A stretch of 64,000 bases of DNA from JBDSWU01 sp038230395 (GTDB taxonomy: Bacteria > Patescibacteriota > Saccharimonadia > Saccharimonadales > UBA4665): NCBI GenBank assembly GCA_038230395.1, contig JBBRNI010000003.1:1-64000 (forward strand). Direction: 5' to 3'. The translations under genes and the position numbers were made by a program. The notes beneath the pieces were generated by a model. The model had not been told where the DNA came from. It saw only the letters and a program-made list of their open reading frames with translations, and searched no databases. This document shows positions 35,742-44,113 of the stretch, piece after piece. The first letter of the stretch is position 1. Each line of letters starts with the position of its first letter.

Positions 35742-37298
35742 CTACTTCGCAGCCTTGTCTGATTTTTCTGTGTAAGTTGCGGCAACTGACTTGGCAACTT
35801 TAAGCACCGCTTCGTTGTCGGCGTCGGCAACTTTGTCACCAGTATTGATGGTGTCGGTGAGCTTGGCGTGCTTGGCTTTAAGCTCACGGTGCATAGCTTC
35901 TTCAGCGGCTTTAATTTTATCTAAGGGCACTTTATCGAATGCACCAGACGTAGCGGCTAGTAGAGAAGCGTACATTTCCCAGATTGAGTATGGGCTGTAC
36001 TGACCCTGCTTGAGCAGCTCGGTTAGGCGCTGACCACGTTCAATTGTCTGGCGAGTTTCTTGGTCAAGGTCAGTCGAAAACTGGGAGAAGGCAGCAAGTT
36101 CACGGAATTGGGCTAGGCTAAGCTTCAGTCCACCACCAACAGCTTTGATAGCCTTACTTTGGGCGGCGCCACCCACACGTGAAACTGACAAACCAACGGA
36201 GATAGCCGGACGGATACCCTGATAGAAAAGGTTGGTCTCCAAGAAAATTTGACCATCGGTAATCGAAATAACGTTGGTTGGGATGTAGGCGGAAATATCA
36301 CCGGCTTGCGTTTCAATAATCGGTAACGCAGTTAAAGAACCACCACCAAGTTCATCATTCAATTTAGCGGCGCGCTCCAGTAAACGAGAGTGCAAGTAAA
36401 AGACGTCACCAGGGTAGGCTTCGCGGCCTGGGGGACGACGCAGTAGCAAGGACATCTGGCGGTAAGCGGCGGCGTGCTTAGTCAGGTCATCATAAATAAT
36501 CAAAGCGTGTTGGCCATTATCACGGAAATACTCTCCGATTGCAGCACCCGTGTACGGCGCCAAGTATAGCATTGCGGCTGGATCGGCGGGCGACGTTGCA
36601 ACAATAATAGTCTGGTCCATCACACCTTCACGCTTCAGGCGCTCGGCTAGGGCAGCAACTTTTGAGGATTTTTGACCAATTGCAACGTAAACATTAATAA
36701 CGCCGGTTTTCTGGCGAGATTGGTTAACCATAGTATCAACAGCGATAGCAGTTTTACCAGTTTGGCGGTCACCGATGATCAACTCACGCTGACCACGACC
36801 AATAGGCACAATCGCGTCAATGGCGACGAGGCCAGTCATCATCGGTTCAAAGACTGATTTGCGGGCCAAAACACCTGGGGCGGCTCGCTCGACAAGGCTG
36901 GTAAGTTTGGTCTTGATTGGATCGCCACCGTCGATAGCATTGCCAAGTGGGTCGACAATGCGGCCGACCAGTTCTGGGCCGACTGGTACTTCTAGGACTT
37001 TGCCTGATAAACGAGCTTTGGCACCGGCCTTAACTTCGACGTCGGCACCTAGTAGCACCGCGCCAATTTCATCTTCACCGAGGTTGAAGGCAAAAGCCGT
37101 GATTGGCTGACCGTGGGCCCCATCAATTTCAAGCATTTCGTTGTAGCCACACTTACGGAGGCCGTAAATCCAAGCAATGCCGTCCCCAACACGGGTGACA
37201 ACACCTACTTCTTCAATCTCCGGTCGATCTTTCAGCTCAGAAATGGCTGCACGGATATCGTTGGATAGCTCTTTTATAGATATGGTTGATTCAGCCAT
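35742..37298 (-). CDS. atpA: ATP synthase F1 subunit alpha
   Basis: 518 residues. It has Walker A GDRQTGKTAIAVDT, the DDLTKHAAAYRQMSLLLRRP segment, VGLSVSRVGGAAQ near the nucleotide site and a helical C-terminal domain. It carries the non-catalytic nucleotide sites and binds delta at its N-terminus. The ATG overlaps the atpH stop (TAATG) and GGAGGAG sits just upstream. Confidence 0.97.
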   Translation of the reverse strand: MAESTISIKELSNDIRAAISELKDRPEIEEVGVVTRVGDGIAWIYGLRKCGYNEMLEIDGAHGQPITAFAFNLGEDEIGAVLLGADVEVKAGAKARLSGKVLEVPVGPELVGRIVDPLGNAIDGGDPIKTKLTSLVERAAPGVLARKSVFEPMMTGLVAIDAIVPIGRGQRELIIGDRQTGKTAIAVDTMVNQSRQKTGVINVYVAIGQKSSKVAALAERLKREGVMDQTIIVATSPADPAAMLYLAPYTGAAIGEYFRDNGQHALIIYDDLTKHAAAYRQMSLLLRRPPGREAYPGDVFYLHSRLLERAAKLNDELGGGSLTALPIIETQAGDISAYIPTNVISITDGQIFLETNLFYQGIRPAISVGLSVSRVGGAAQSKAIKAVGGGLKLSLAQFRELAAFSQFSTDLDQETRQTIERGQRLTELLKQGQYSPYSIWEMYASLLAATSGAFDKVPLDKIKAAEEAMHRELKAKHAKLTDTINTGDKVADADNEAVLKVAKSVAATYTEKSDKAAK

Positions 37299-37714
37299 TA
37301 GTTAACTCCTCCGGAATTCGTTAATTGTTTGAAGCGATTCAGTTTTGCACGGACACTCAGGTCTAATTGTTGGTTCGCCAGCTCCAAACGCACACCACCG
37401 ACTACTTCGTCGTCATGAGATTGACTCACAATAACGGTCTTAGCAGTAGTAAAGCGCGTTCGGATATTTTTTTCGATATCAGCTCGGAGAGCGGCGCTCA
37501 GAGGGTGCGCCGTAACAGCTGTAACTTCAACTATACCGCGATCAGCACGGACCTGCATTAGGTCTCGCATAACCGAATCAAGCTCGCTGGTACGGTGAGT
37601 CTCAAGTAAGTACGCGGCGATCTGACGGCTCAAATCAGCCTGGCTAGTTGTAGCCAGGTCAATTTTATCGGCCAAAGCAGCAGCAATTTTAAGCCGGGAT
37701 ACCTTCGTGGCCAT
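37298..37714 (-). CDS. atpH: ATP synthase F1 subunit delta
   Basis: 138 residues, shorter than the usual 175-180. The C-terminal motif DDEVVGGVRLELANQQLDLSV and the helix around VEVTAVTAHPLSAALRADIE match the delta/OSCP C-terminal region. The N-terminal helical domain appears abridged. It joins the peripheral stalk to alpha. It starts directly after the atpF stop. Confidence 0.88.
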   Translation of the reverse strand: MATKVSRLKIAAALADKIDLATTSQADLSRQIAAYLLETHRTSELDSVMRDLMQVRADRGIVEVTAVTAHPLSAALRADIEKNIRTRFTTAKTVIVSQSHDDEVVGGVRLELANQQLDLSVRAKLNRFKQLTNSGGVN

Positions 37715-38251
37715 TTAAGCTTTCTGCCCAGCTAGCGCACGATCAATCAGCACAGCGTCTTTTTTGGCATCAACTTTTTCATCGATAATAGCTTCGGTAG
37801 CATCGGAAATTAGTCCGACCAGCTCTGATTCAAGCTGTTTACGAGCTCGCTTGACGGCTTGCTCGGCGTTGGCCTCAGCTTCCTTGACAATGCCCACGGC
37901 CTTGTCCCGAGCCTTATCTTCAGCGGAACGGATGGTACTTTTGGCGGTGTTGGCAGCTTCAGCCAGGATGCCATCGGCTTCTAATCGAGCTTTGTGTAGT
38001 TCAGCAGTAACCGTTTTATCAAGTTCAGCCCTCTCTTTTTGCATTTGCTCACCCAGCTTGACACCGGATTCAATAGTATCGCGGCGATCTTGCAACACTT
38101 TTAAAATAGGTGCAAAAGCAAATTTGCGCAGCACAAGGTAAGCCAGCACGAACGTAACCAACTGAATAACCAGTGACGAACCACTAACGCCTAGAGCGCC
38201 AATACCGGAAGCTGGACTGTCAGCGCCAAATTGTGTAATCATTGTAATCAT
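37715..38251 (-). CDS. atpF: ATP synthase Fo subunit b
   Basis: 178 residues. One N-terminal TM helix (about 25-45: SLVIQLVTFVLAYLVLRKFA) is followed by a long charged coiled coil (about 50-165), as expected for the peripheral stalk dimer. GGAG precedes ATG 38251; a second ATG three codons on is possible. Only one b gene is present. Confidence 0.94.
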   Translation of the reverse strand: MITMITQFGADSPASGIGALGVSGSSLVIQLVTFVLAYLVLRKFAFAPILKVLQDRRDTIESGVKLGEQMQKERAELDKTVTAELHKARLEADGILAEAANTAKSTIRSAEDKARDKAVGIVKEAEANAEQAVKRARKQLESELVGLISDATEAIIDEKVDAKKDAVLIDRALAGQKA

Positions 38252-38277
38252 GTGTTGACTCCAGCTATAAAATCCTC

Positions 38278-38508
38278 TTATTTAACGATGAAAGTGCTGG
38301 CGAAGGCGAGCAGACCAAACAGCTCAACAATAGCCACGAAAACTAAAGCCTGACCGAAGAACTTCGCTGCTTCTGGGTTGCGACCTACGGCTTGTAAGTA
38401 ATTACCACCAATGAGGCCGATGCCAATTGATGGACCGATAAAACCGAAAGCGATCATAAGACCCTTACCGATGATTGCTGTGTTAACCGCTTCTGCGAGA
38501 TAAACCAT
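38278..38508 (-). CDS. atpE: ATP synthase Fo subunit c
   Basis: 76 residues, two membrane helices. Helix 1 has GPSIGIGLIGG, the polar loop has GRNPEAA, and helix 2 carries the ion-binding Glu in FVAIVELFGLL. The helix-1 Gln and the Ser/Thr after Glu that mark sodium-binding c-rings are not seen, so proton coupling is more likely. AAGGAG precedes the ATG. Confidence 0.96.
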   Translation of the reverse strand: MVYLAEAVNTAIIGKGLMIAFGFIGPSIGIGLIGGNYLQAVGRNPEAAKFFGQALVFVAIVELFGLLAFASTFIVK

Positions 38509-38551
38509 TATTATTACTCCTTGATTATTATATTCATATTAATTACTGCCC

Positions 38552-39412
38552 TCAACCCGAAATACCCGTAGGTGTTAAGCCCATTTTGGCAGGAACGGTA
38601 TCATGGGTCAAGGATTCTTCATGTTCAATTGCATGTTCGCTCGCGTGATTTACGGCGATCGCCAGATACATGAGACTAAGCACGGTAAAGATATAGGCTT
38701 GCAAAGCACCAACAAATAATTCAACAAGAGTGAAGGGTAGGGCACTAAGTGGCGCGGCGATATGACCAAGATATGAGAACACGGCAATCACAATTTCACC
38801 AATGGTGATGTTGAGGAATAAACGAAGCGACAGCGAGAAAGCCCGCGTCAGATCAGTTAACATCTCTAGTAATCCGATAACGAAATATAGTGGATTGAAC
38901 GGGCTACCAACAAAGAAATGACGCATATACTTACCAAAGCCACCTGATTCTCGGATCGAAGCAGCGTAAACGAACAACATGGTAAATATACCGGCAGCTA
39001 GCGTGCCATCAAGGTCAGCGGTGAACGGACGAAACAGTGGCGTGTCACCTACGTGAAAACCTTCGCCAACGATTGGCAATAACCCCAGCCAATTGCTCAT
39101 CAAGATAAAAAAGAACAAGGTTACAAAGAACGGCACATATTTGCGAGCTCGTGCTTTATCATCAAAAGCGCTTTCCACAAGGTTAACGATAAACTCAGCA
39201 CCGGCTTCGATAAACTGCGAAAAACCACCTTTAGGCTTGACTGTGACGCGGCGGGCTACAGCGATCATCAACACAATAATGAATAGTGTGCTGATCCAAC
39301 CGTACAAAATTGAGTTAGTAATGTTGAGACCGCCAATGTGTGTTACGACGTTGGGTGCCACATGAACGTTAGGACCCGTTTGCGCGAAGCGGCTCAGCAA
39401 ATTAGTAATCAT
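38552..39412 (-). CDS. atpB: ATP synthase Fo subunit a
   Basis: 286 residues with five to six membrane helices. The essential Arg is in SLRLFLNITIGEIVI, and a helix-5 signature FVGALQAYIFTVLSLMYL follows. The N-terminal segment is extracytoplasmic in the usual topology. It provides the ion half-channels next to the c-ring. It overlaps the upstream small gene by 4 nt (ATGA). Confidence 0.95.
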   Translation of the reverse strand: MITNLLSRFAQTGPNVHVAPNVVTHIGGLNITNSILYGWISTLFIIVLMIAVARRVTVKPKGGFSQFIEAGAEFIVNLVESAFDDKARARKYVPFFVTLFFFILMSNWLGLLPIVGEGFHVGDTPLFRPFTADLDGTLAAGIFTMLFVYAASIRESGGFGKYMRHFFVGSPFNPLYFVIGLLEMLTDLTRAFSLSLRLFLNITIGEIVIAVFSYLGHIAAPLSALPFTLVELFVGALQAYIFTVLSLMYLAIAVNHASEHAIEHEESLTHDTVPAKMGLTPTGISG

Positions 39413-39720
39413 TTGCTATCCTCACTCTTGAAAGTTTTAGCCATATATTTGTTGAGTTCCTTCAAAGTTCGACGTACAACCATAATCATGCCAACGATTG
39501 CCAGTAGCAGGCCGACAAGAGTGTAGATTGGTGTAGCATGCGGGTGCAAGTGATTGTCGAGAATGTGGCCACCAACAACAGGAATCAAAACCACCGATGC
39601 TAGTTGCCAGCTCATACTCAGGGTCAAACCAACCACGATGCTTTGCGGGTTAGCTTCGGAGTTGGTAACTGGCCGTGGCACAGTTGTAGGAGATTTGGCT
39701 GAGGCAATTGACTTAGTCAT
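39409..39720 (-). CDS. AtpI/AtpZ-like small membrane protein
   Basis: 103 residues, two TM helices at about 33-55 and 62-85 and a basic C-terminus. Position as first gene of the atp operon and size fit the AtpI/AtpZ (putative F0F1-ATPase) family, thought to help c-ring assembly or Mg2+ handling. TATAGT ends 8 nt before the ATG on the minus strand, giving the operon promoter. Confidence 0.78.
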   Translation of the reverse strand: MTKSIASAKSPTTVPRPVTNSEANPQSIVVGLTLSMSWQLASVVLIPVVGGHILDNHLHPHATPIYTLVGLLLAIVGMIMVVRRTLKELNKYMAKTFKSEDSK

Positions 39721-39861
39721 ACGTAGCTACTATATCATCTTCTGTCTCTGTTGTTCAAGGTTAGCTTGTAAGCTAGATCACAAAACATGCCAGCAGGCCT
39801 AAGCCAAGGGAAAAATCATGTAATTTATATGCTTTACATTGTATAGTGTTATACTACAATC

Positions 39862-40125
39862 ATGACTACAACTACAGACTCAAAAATTATTGTTTATAGC
39901 GCCACTTGGTGCGCCTTTTGTCACGCGGCAAAGGATTACTTTGACAAGATTGGCGTCAAATACACCGATGAAGATGTCGAAAAAAACCCAGCAGCCGGAA
40001 TGGACGCTGTGGAAAAATCTGGCCAGCGCGGTATCCCAGTTATTGACATTGCTGGCGACATTATCGTCGGCTTTGACCGACCCAAAATCGACGCCGCCCT
40101 CAAGTCGCACGCCATTACCACATAG
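39862..40125 (+). CDS. Glutaredoxin-like protein
   Basis: 87 residues with a thioredoxin fold: active site WCAFCHAAKDYF (dithiol CxxC), RGIPVIDI with the cis-Pro, and IIVGFDRPKIDAAL at the end, matching the GxxR-type C-terminus of bacterial NrdH/Grx proteins. It likely reduces disulfides or ribonucleotide reductase; the reductant is unknown. TATACT ends exactly 6 nt before the ATG with no ribosome site, predicting a leaderless transcript. Confidence 0.9.
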   Translation: MTTTTDSKIIVYSATWCAFCHAAKDYFDKIGVKYTDEDVEKNPAAGMDAVEKSGQRGIPVIDIAGDIIVGFDRPKIDAALKSHAITT

Positions 40126-40217
40126 AAAATTTAGATAGGCACCTGCATACAGTATTGTCGCAAGGACTGAGGCAATAAATAACTGGTTTATTTACCTATA
40201 TATGATATAATAGGTGA

Positions 40218-40811
40218 ATGTATCCTACTCATGAATCTCTTGAAACTACTTTTGTACTATATCTTAATGAACAGCTATATGAGCCTGCTAGTGGCCAAGA
40301 AGAACTAGCTTCTCCGGATGTTACAAAGATATTTGTTAAGTTATGTAGCGGTGTCGACCCGGAAATCGACATTAACAATCCAACGCAACTAGACCGCGAA
40401 GATATTGGATTAACAGCGCTTCGATTCGTGCGTACTTTGGCTGACCTAGGTGATACAACTGTGTCAGCTACGCAACAATCAGATGCTCGTAGCCCAAGAT
40501 TTAAAAAAAATGGCATAGAAAGGCATCTGAAACGGCAGGTAGAGGATTCATTAGATGGCCTTAATCCACGGGGCAGCGATCCTACTAATGCCCAACAAGT
40601 CCAGTTGGACACCGAGCACAAATATATTAAGCTTGTCGATACATATGGTCGCTATTTCCCAGAAGCTACTCTAATGCGTCAATTATGCCAAGCATTACAC
40701 GATAATAAGCTTAATCAAGCGGCATTATGTGCAAGGGACGCTTTGATAGCAATGGGTATGGCTATAGATGATAAACTCAATGAACAAATAGCCCAAAAAG
40801 ATGGCGGCTGA
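40218..40811 (+). CDS. Hypothetical protein, soluble, acidic
   Basis: 197 residues, not recognised. No signal or TM segment. It is rich in Asp, Gln and Asn, with a helical C-terminal half including LRQLCQALHDNKLNQAALCA-type helix pairs that could be repeat-like. TATAAT at 40206-40211 ends exactly 6 nt before the ATG. The CobO-like gene follows 22 nt later with its own ribosome site, so the two may be one transcription unit. Confidence 0.65.
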   Translation: MYPTHESLETTFVLYLNEQLYEPASGQEELASPDVTKIFVKLCSGVDPEIDINNPTQLDREDIGLTALRFVRTLADLGDTTVSATQQSDARSPRFKKNGIERHLKRQVEDSLDGLNPRGSDPTNAQQVQLDTEHKYIKLVDTYGRYFPEATLMRQLCQALHDNKLNQAALCARDALIAMGMAIDDKLNEQIAQKDGG

Positions 40812-40833
40812 ACAGCAATAAAGGAGTAGATTC

Positions 40834-41403
40834 ATGGCATTTGAAGATTACAAAAATAAGCCATCAGTGGTGGTGGTGTACACCGGAGACAGCAAGGGTA
40901 AAACTAGCGCCTCGCTGGGGCTGATGACACGCGCCCTCGGCAACCGATGGAACGTGGCATTTATACAGTTTATTAAGTATTGGGGTGTTGGTGAGCACGT
41001 GTTTATTCGTGATATACAACCAATCTATAAAGACCAGCTGTACTTTTATAAAGGTGGCAAAGGTTTTTACGCGGCCGGGGATTTAAGCGAGCAGCACGTT
41101 AGCGAAGCCCAGCACAAACAAGCAGCTTTAGATACCTACAACGAGGCTTACGCGGCGGCCACTAGTGGCAACTACCAGCTGGTAATTTGCGACGAAATTA
41201 ACAATGCCGTTCATGACGGGCTATTGACCGTAAAACAGCTTGAAAAATTACTAATTGATCGCTCTCCAGATACAAGTTTGTGCCTGACTGGTCGCAACTT
41301 CCCAGAGTCACTGCTCAAGCACGTAGATATTGCCACCGAAATGCACAAAATAAAACATCATTTCGATGACAAATTCCTTGCCAACAAGGGCATTGATTTC
41401 TAG
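40834..41403 (+). CDS. CobO/BtuR-like corrinoid adenosyltransferase
   Basis: 189 residues. P-loop variant VVYTGDSKGKTSASLG at about 15-30, LVICDEINNAVHDG (Walker B region), LTGRNFPESLL and the C-terminal KHHFDDKFLANKGIDF match the CobA/CobO/BtuR family, which adenosylates cob(I)alamin or its precursors with ATP. No other cobalamin gene is nearby, so salvage of corrinoids or a divergent role is likely. AAAGGAG precedes the ATG. Confidence 0.87.
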   Translation: MAFEDYKNKPSVVVVYTGDSKGKTSASLGLMTRALGNRWNVAFIQFIKYWGVGEHVFIRDIQPIYKDQLYFYKGGKGFYAAGDLSEQHVSEAQHKQAALDTYNEAYAAATSGNYQLVICDEINNAVHDGLLTVKQLEKLLIDRSPDTSLCLTGRNFPESLLKHVDIATEMHKIKHHFDDKFLANKGIDF

Positions 41404-41428
41404 CAGATTTTAGTGTATTATATGCTTT

Positions 41429-42013
41429 ATGGTTATCCCAGAACAACTTTCTGGCTATTCTTTCTCACCACTTGAAGGCCGGCGTGAGCTGACTATCCCT
41501 GTCAGCGAACTGATGGAAGAGCTAATGCAAGAAAGCTTTGAGCAAGCCGAAAAAGCTCTGCGTATTGGTAATACGCCCGTTGGAGCAACATTACTTGATA
41601 TGGACACTGGCCAGCAGTGGTCGGCTCATTCCATTGATAAGGTTAATCGCAAGCTTGATGACCACGCTGAGCAAATTGCCTATCGAACTGCATCACCTAT
41701 TGTCCGTGATCAATTAGCCCGTTGCGCCTTAGTTTCAACATTTGAACTATGTACCATGTGCGCCACTACTTATGCCCAAGGTGCTATTGGCACAATTATC
41801 GTTGCCCTACAGCGCAAAGACTTATTACGCGCCGACGGCACAGCGATATTACGGCCTCGTCAGATCAACATGCCTGAAGTATTAGCTGACTCTATTGGCA
41901 CAACCAATGTCTATGTCAATTTAAGAGCCATCGAATCGCTCGAACTGTGGCGAAAATGGGATGACCGACGTCAGCTTCAGTCACGTACACTGGGCGAAGC
42001 TGAGTCACTATAG
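41429..42013 (+). CDS. CDA-fold zinc deaminase-like protein
   Basis: 194 residues. The zinc/catalytic motif DHAEQIAYR and the second zinc motif FELCTMCATTYAQGAIG are those of the cytidine/adenosine deaminase superfamily; the usual Pro before the first Cys is Leu, a minor departure. The N-terminal 40 residues and the C-terminal region after about 150 are extra to the core. Substrate (free nucleobase, nucleoside or tRNA) cannot be decided. TATTAT ends 7 nt before the ATG. Confidence 0.82.
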   Translation: MVIPEQLSGYSFSPLEGRRELTIPVSELMEELMQESFEQAEKALRIGNTPVGATLLDMDTGQQWSAHSIDKVNRKLDDHAEQIAYRTASPIVRDQLARCALVSTFELCTMCATTYAQGAIGTIIVALQRKDLLRADGTAILRPRQINMPEVLADSIGTTNVYVNLRAIESLELWRKWDDRRQLQSRTLGEAESL

Positions 42014-42036
42014 CCGTTATTTGCTACAATATACCC

Positions 42037-42546
42037 ATGAAACTAACACTATATCTTTTTGTCGGCTACCCGGGGGCGGGCAAGACACACGTGGCCAAAT
42101 TGATTGAAGATCGAACTGGGGCAGAGCACCTGTGGGCTGATTGCATTCGTCAGGAACGTTTTCCAAACCCTACTCATTCTCGAGCCGAAAGCAAGCAACT
42201 TTACGACGAGCTAAATGCCACAACCGCGCAACTACTGGCGAGTGGCAAGAGCGTTATATTTGATACCAATTTTAACTTTCATAATGATCGACAGCTATTA
42301 CGACGAATCGCTACCGACAACCTTGCTACAACGGTATTAATCTGGGTAAACACACCCAAAGCCGTCTCACACCAGCGGGCTGTGCACGGCAAAGTGAGCC
42401 GCAATGGCTACGCCGTTAACATTACCGAAGCTGATTTTGAGCGTATGGTGGGGAATTTTCAACCGCCACACGAGGATGAGCACGCCGTTACTATTGATGG
42501 CACTCGGCTGGATCCACTGGTCGTCTACCAAGTGCTTGGTATATAG
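42037..42546 (+). CDS. AAA_33-type P-loop kinase
   Basis: 169 residues. Walker A GYPGAGKTHVAKL near residue 9, then a short lid helix and VIFDTNFNFHNDRQLLRRIA, the pattern of zeta-toxin/polynucleotide-kinase-like AAA_33 proteins. It probably phosphorylates a small molecule or nucleic-acid end; the substrate is unknown. TACAAT at 42025-42030 ends exactly 6 nt before the ATG, so it is separately transcribed and leaderless despite sitting 23 nt after the deaminase gene. Confidence 0.8.
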   Translation: MKLTLYLFVGYPGAGKTHVAKLIEDRTGAEHLWADCIRQERFPNPTHSRAESKQLYDELNATTAQLLASGKSVIFDTNFNFHNDRQLLRRIATDNLATTVLIWVNTPKAVSHQRAVHGKVSRNGYAVNITEADFERMVGNFQPPHEDEHAVTIDGTRLDPLVVYQVLGI

Positions 42547-42631
42547 CAGCACTACCCTTATGGACGACAACAGTTGTTAAATCGAGCTTAAATTACTAGT
42601 TGACTGACAACAGGCGCATTACACTTCGGCT

Positions 42632-43223
42632 ATGCCTCGTTCTAACTCTAACCGCCGACGTAAATCTTTAGTAGCCGTACTAGTCAGTATTATTCTGTTT
42701 GGACTCTACCTTATACTGCAGCCACATACTGCAGCCACGCAGTGCCATTAAACAGACAGTTGTCAGCAACGACCCAAGCGCCTATTCCATCGACCACTTC
42801 GTTGATTGCGATACTATAGCAGTTAACATGAATGGAAACGTCGAAAAAGTCCGATTTATTGGTATTGACACGCCCGAAACTCACAAACCAAACACGCCTG
42901 TGCAGTGCTATGGACCAGCAGCCGCAGCGTTCACCAAAACCTCTATCAGATCCCAAAAAGTCAAACTAGTTGCTAACAGTCAGAGTACCAATCGTGATAA
43001 ATATAACCGCCTGCTTCGCTATGTCTATTTAGCGGATGGTACCAATCTTAACGAGCTACTCATTACAACTGGCCATGCTTTTTATTATCCATATTTTCCA
43101 TTTACAAAATCTGACCAGTTCGCAGCCGATCAAGCCACTGCTAAATCTGCTAATTTAGGACTGTGGGGCAATTGCAGCCCAATTGCCAAAGATGGTGGCG
43201 GATATGTTTCTAATAATCAATAG
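42632..43223 (+). pseudogene. Secreted thermonuclease (SNase-like) gene split by a 13-bp tandem duplication
   Basis: ATG 42632 opens a signal/anchor peptide (MPRSNSNRRRKSLVAVLVSI, hydrophobic to about residue 29) but this frame stops at 42749-42751. The nuclease domain lies in the other frame (from TTG 42699 onward) with VDCDTIAVNM, VRFIGIDTPETH and DKYNRLLRYVYL, so the SNase Arg, Glu and Arg catalytic residues are conserved. A perfect 13-bp tandem duplication at 42713-42738 causes the shift: deleting one copy joins both frames into one 192-residue protein. TACACT ends exactly 6 nt before ATG 42632, supporting that true start. The gene is either a fresh frameshift, a phase-variable locus or an assembly error. 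Confidence 0.85.
42713..42738 (+). repeat. 13-bp perfect tandem duplication
   Basis: ATACTGCAGCCAC occurs at 42713-42725 and again at 42726-42738 within the signal-peptide end of the nuclease gene. Thirteen is not a multiple of three, so it shifts the frame. Confidence 0.97.
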
Positions 43224-43243
43224 AACGATAAGTGTTAGTCAAC

Positions 43244-44113
43244 TTAGTCAACAAAGCTAGCTGGATTGACCCTAATATTTGTAGCCGCAGCAAACAACTT
43301 GGCGAACGAAAAGCGCTCAGTATAGGGGTTGTACCCTCGATACAATAGTTTAATTGGCACGTAGAACACCAGAACTAATGCTATAGCGGGGTACATGTGG
43401 CGCTGAGCCGTACGACCGTGGACGGCGTAGGTTTTTGGGTTCTGCAAAGCGTAGGGAACAAAGCTGAGATATGACGAGTCAAACCGCCGGAGCGACAAGT
43501 TAGCATGTAGTCTTGGGTCAAACACGACCCGTTGTTGTTCGTCTTGCAAATCATGCAGATGCACCGCTAAATCGAAATCCTCGTGCAAGCCTTTGCTAGC
43601 GCAAGTTTCAGCACGCACCTTCAGCCAGCTAGCGCGGCGAAGTGCCATATTTGCGCCTTGCAAAAATACTTCGCTGCCCATGCCATTAGCAATCCGTTGC
43701 CGAAAGAATAACTCAAGGCGGCTCGCAGCCACACGCCAGGGTAAATCATGGTAGCTAATCGAGCCGGAAACCGCGGCAATTGTATGGTCAGCCATAATCT
43801 GGGTAACTTGCGTAGTCCAGTCAGTGTCCAGAATCGTATCAGCGTCTAGGCGGCCAATAATCTCACCCTTGGACGTGTTAAAGCCGGTGTTACGGGCATG
43901 CACCACACCTTGTTTTGACTCGTTCAATACCTGAACAAAACTAAAGCTACGAGCAACCGCTACCGTTTCGTCAGTCGAGTTATTGTCAACCACAATCACT
44001 TCGTATGGCGCTACCATCTGGCGGCTAATGGATAGCAGGCAAGCCCCTAAAGCTTCGGCTTCGTTGTATACTGGAATGACGATACTTATTCGTAATAATT
44101 TTGTCTGAATCAT
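43244..44113 (-). CDS. Family 2 glycosyltransferase with C-terminal membrane segment
   Basis: 289 residues. GT-A motifs: SIVIPVYNEAEALGACL, VVDNNSTDETVAV, GRLDADTILDTDW (DxD) and HEDFDLAVHLHD (catalytic ED region). A hydrophobic stretch near 250-268 could anchor it at the membrane. Glycan or lipid acceptor unknown. It is divergent from the GH-like gene: the two start codons share the bases CATG at 44111-44114, so the promoters must overlap the opposite coding sequence. Confidence 0.88.
   Translation of the reverse strand: MIQTKLLRISIVIPVYNEAEALGACLLSISRQMVAPYEVIVVDNNSTDETVAVARSFSFVQVLNESKQGVVHARNTGFNTSKGEIIGRLDADTILDTDWTTQVTQIMADHTIAAVSGSISYHDLPWRVAASRLELFFRQRIANGMGSEVFLQGANMALRRASWLKVRAETCASKGLHEDFDLAVHLHDLQDEQQRVVFDPRLHANLSLRRFDSSYLSFVPYALQNPKTYAVHGRTAQRHMYPAIALVLVFYVPIKLLYRGYNPYTERFSFAKLFAAATNIRVNPASFVD

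Noticed and set aside
42699..42760. Programmed ribosomal frameshift in the nuclease gene
   Set aside because: No slippery heptamer or downstream structure is apparent, and a 13-bp perfect duplication explains the shift directly.
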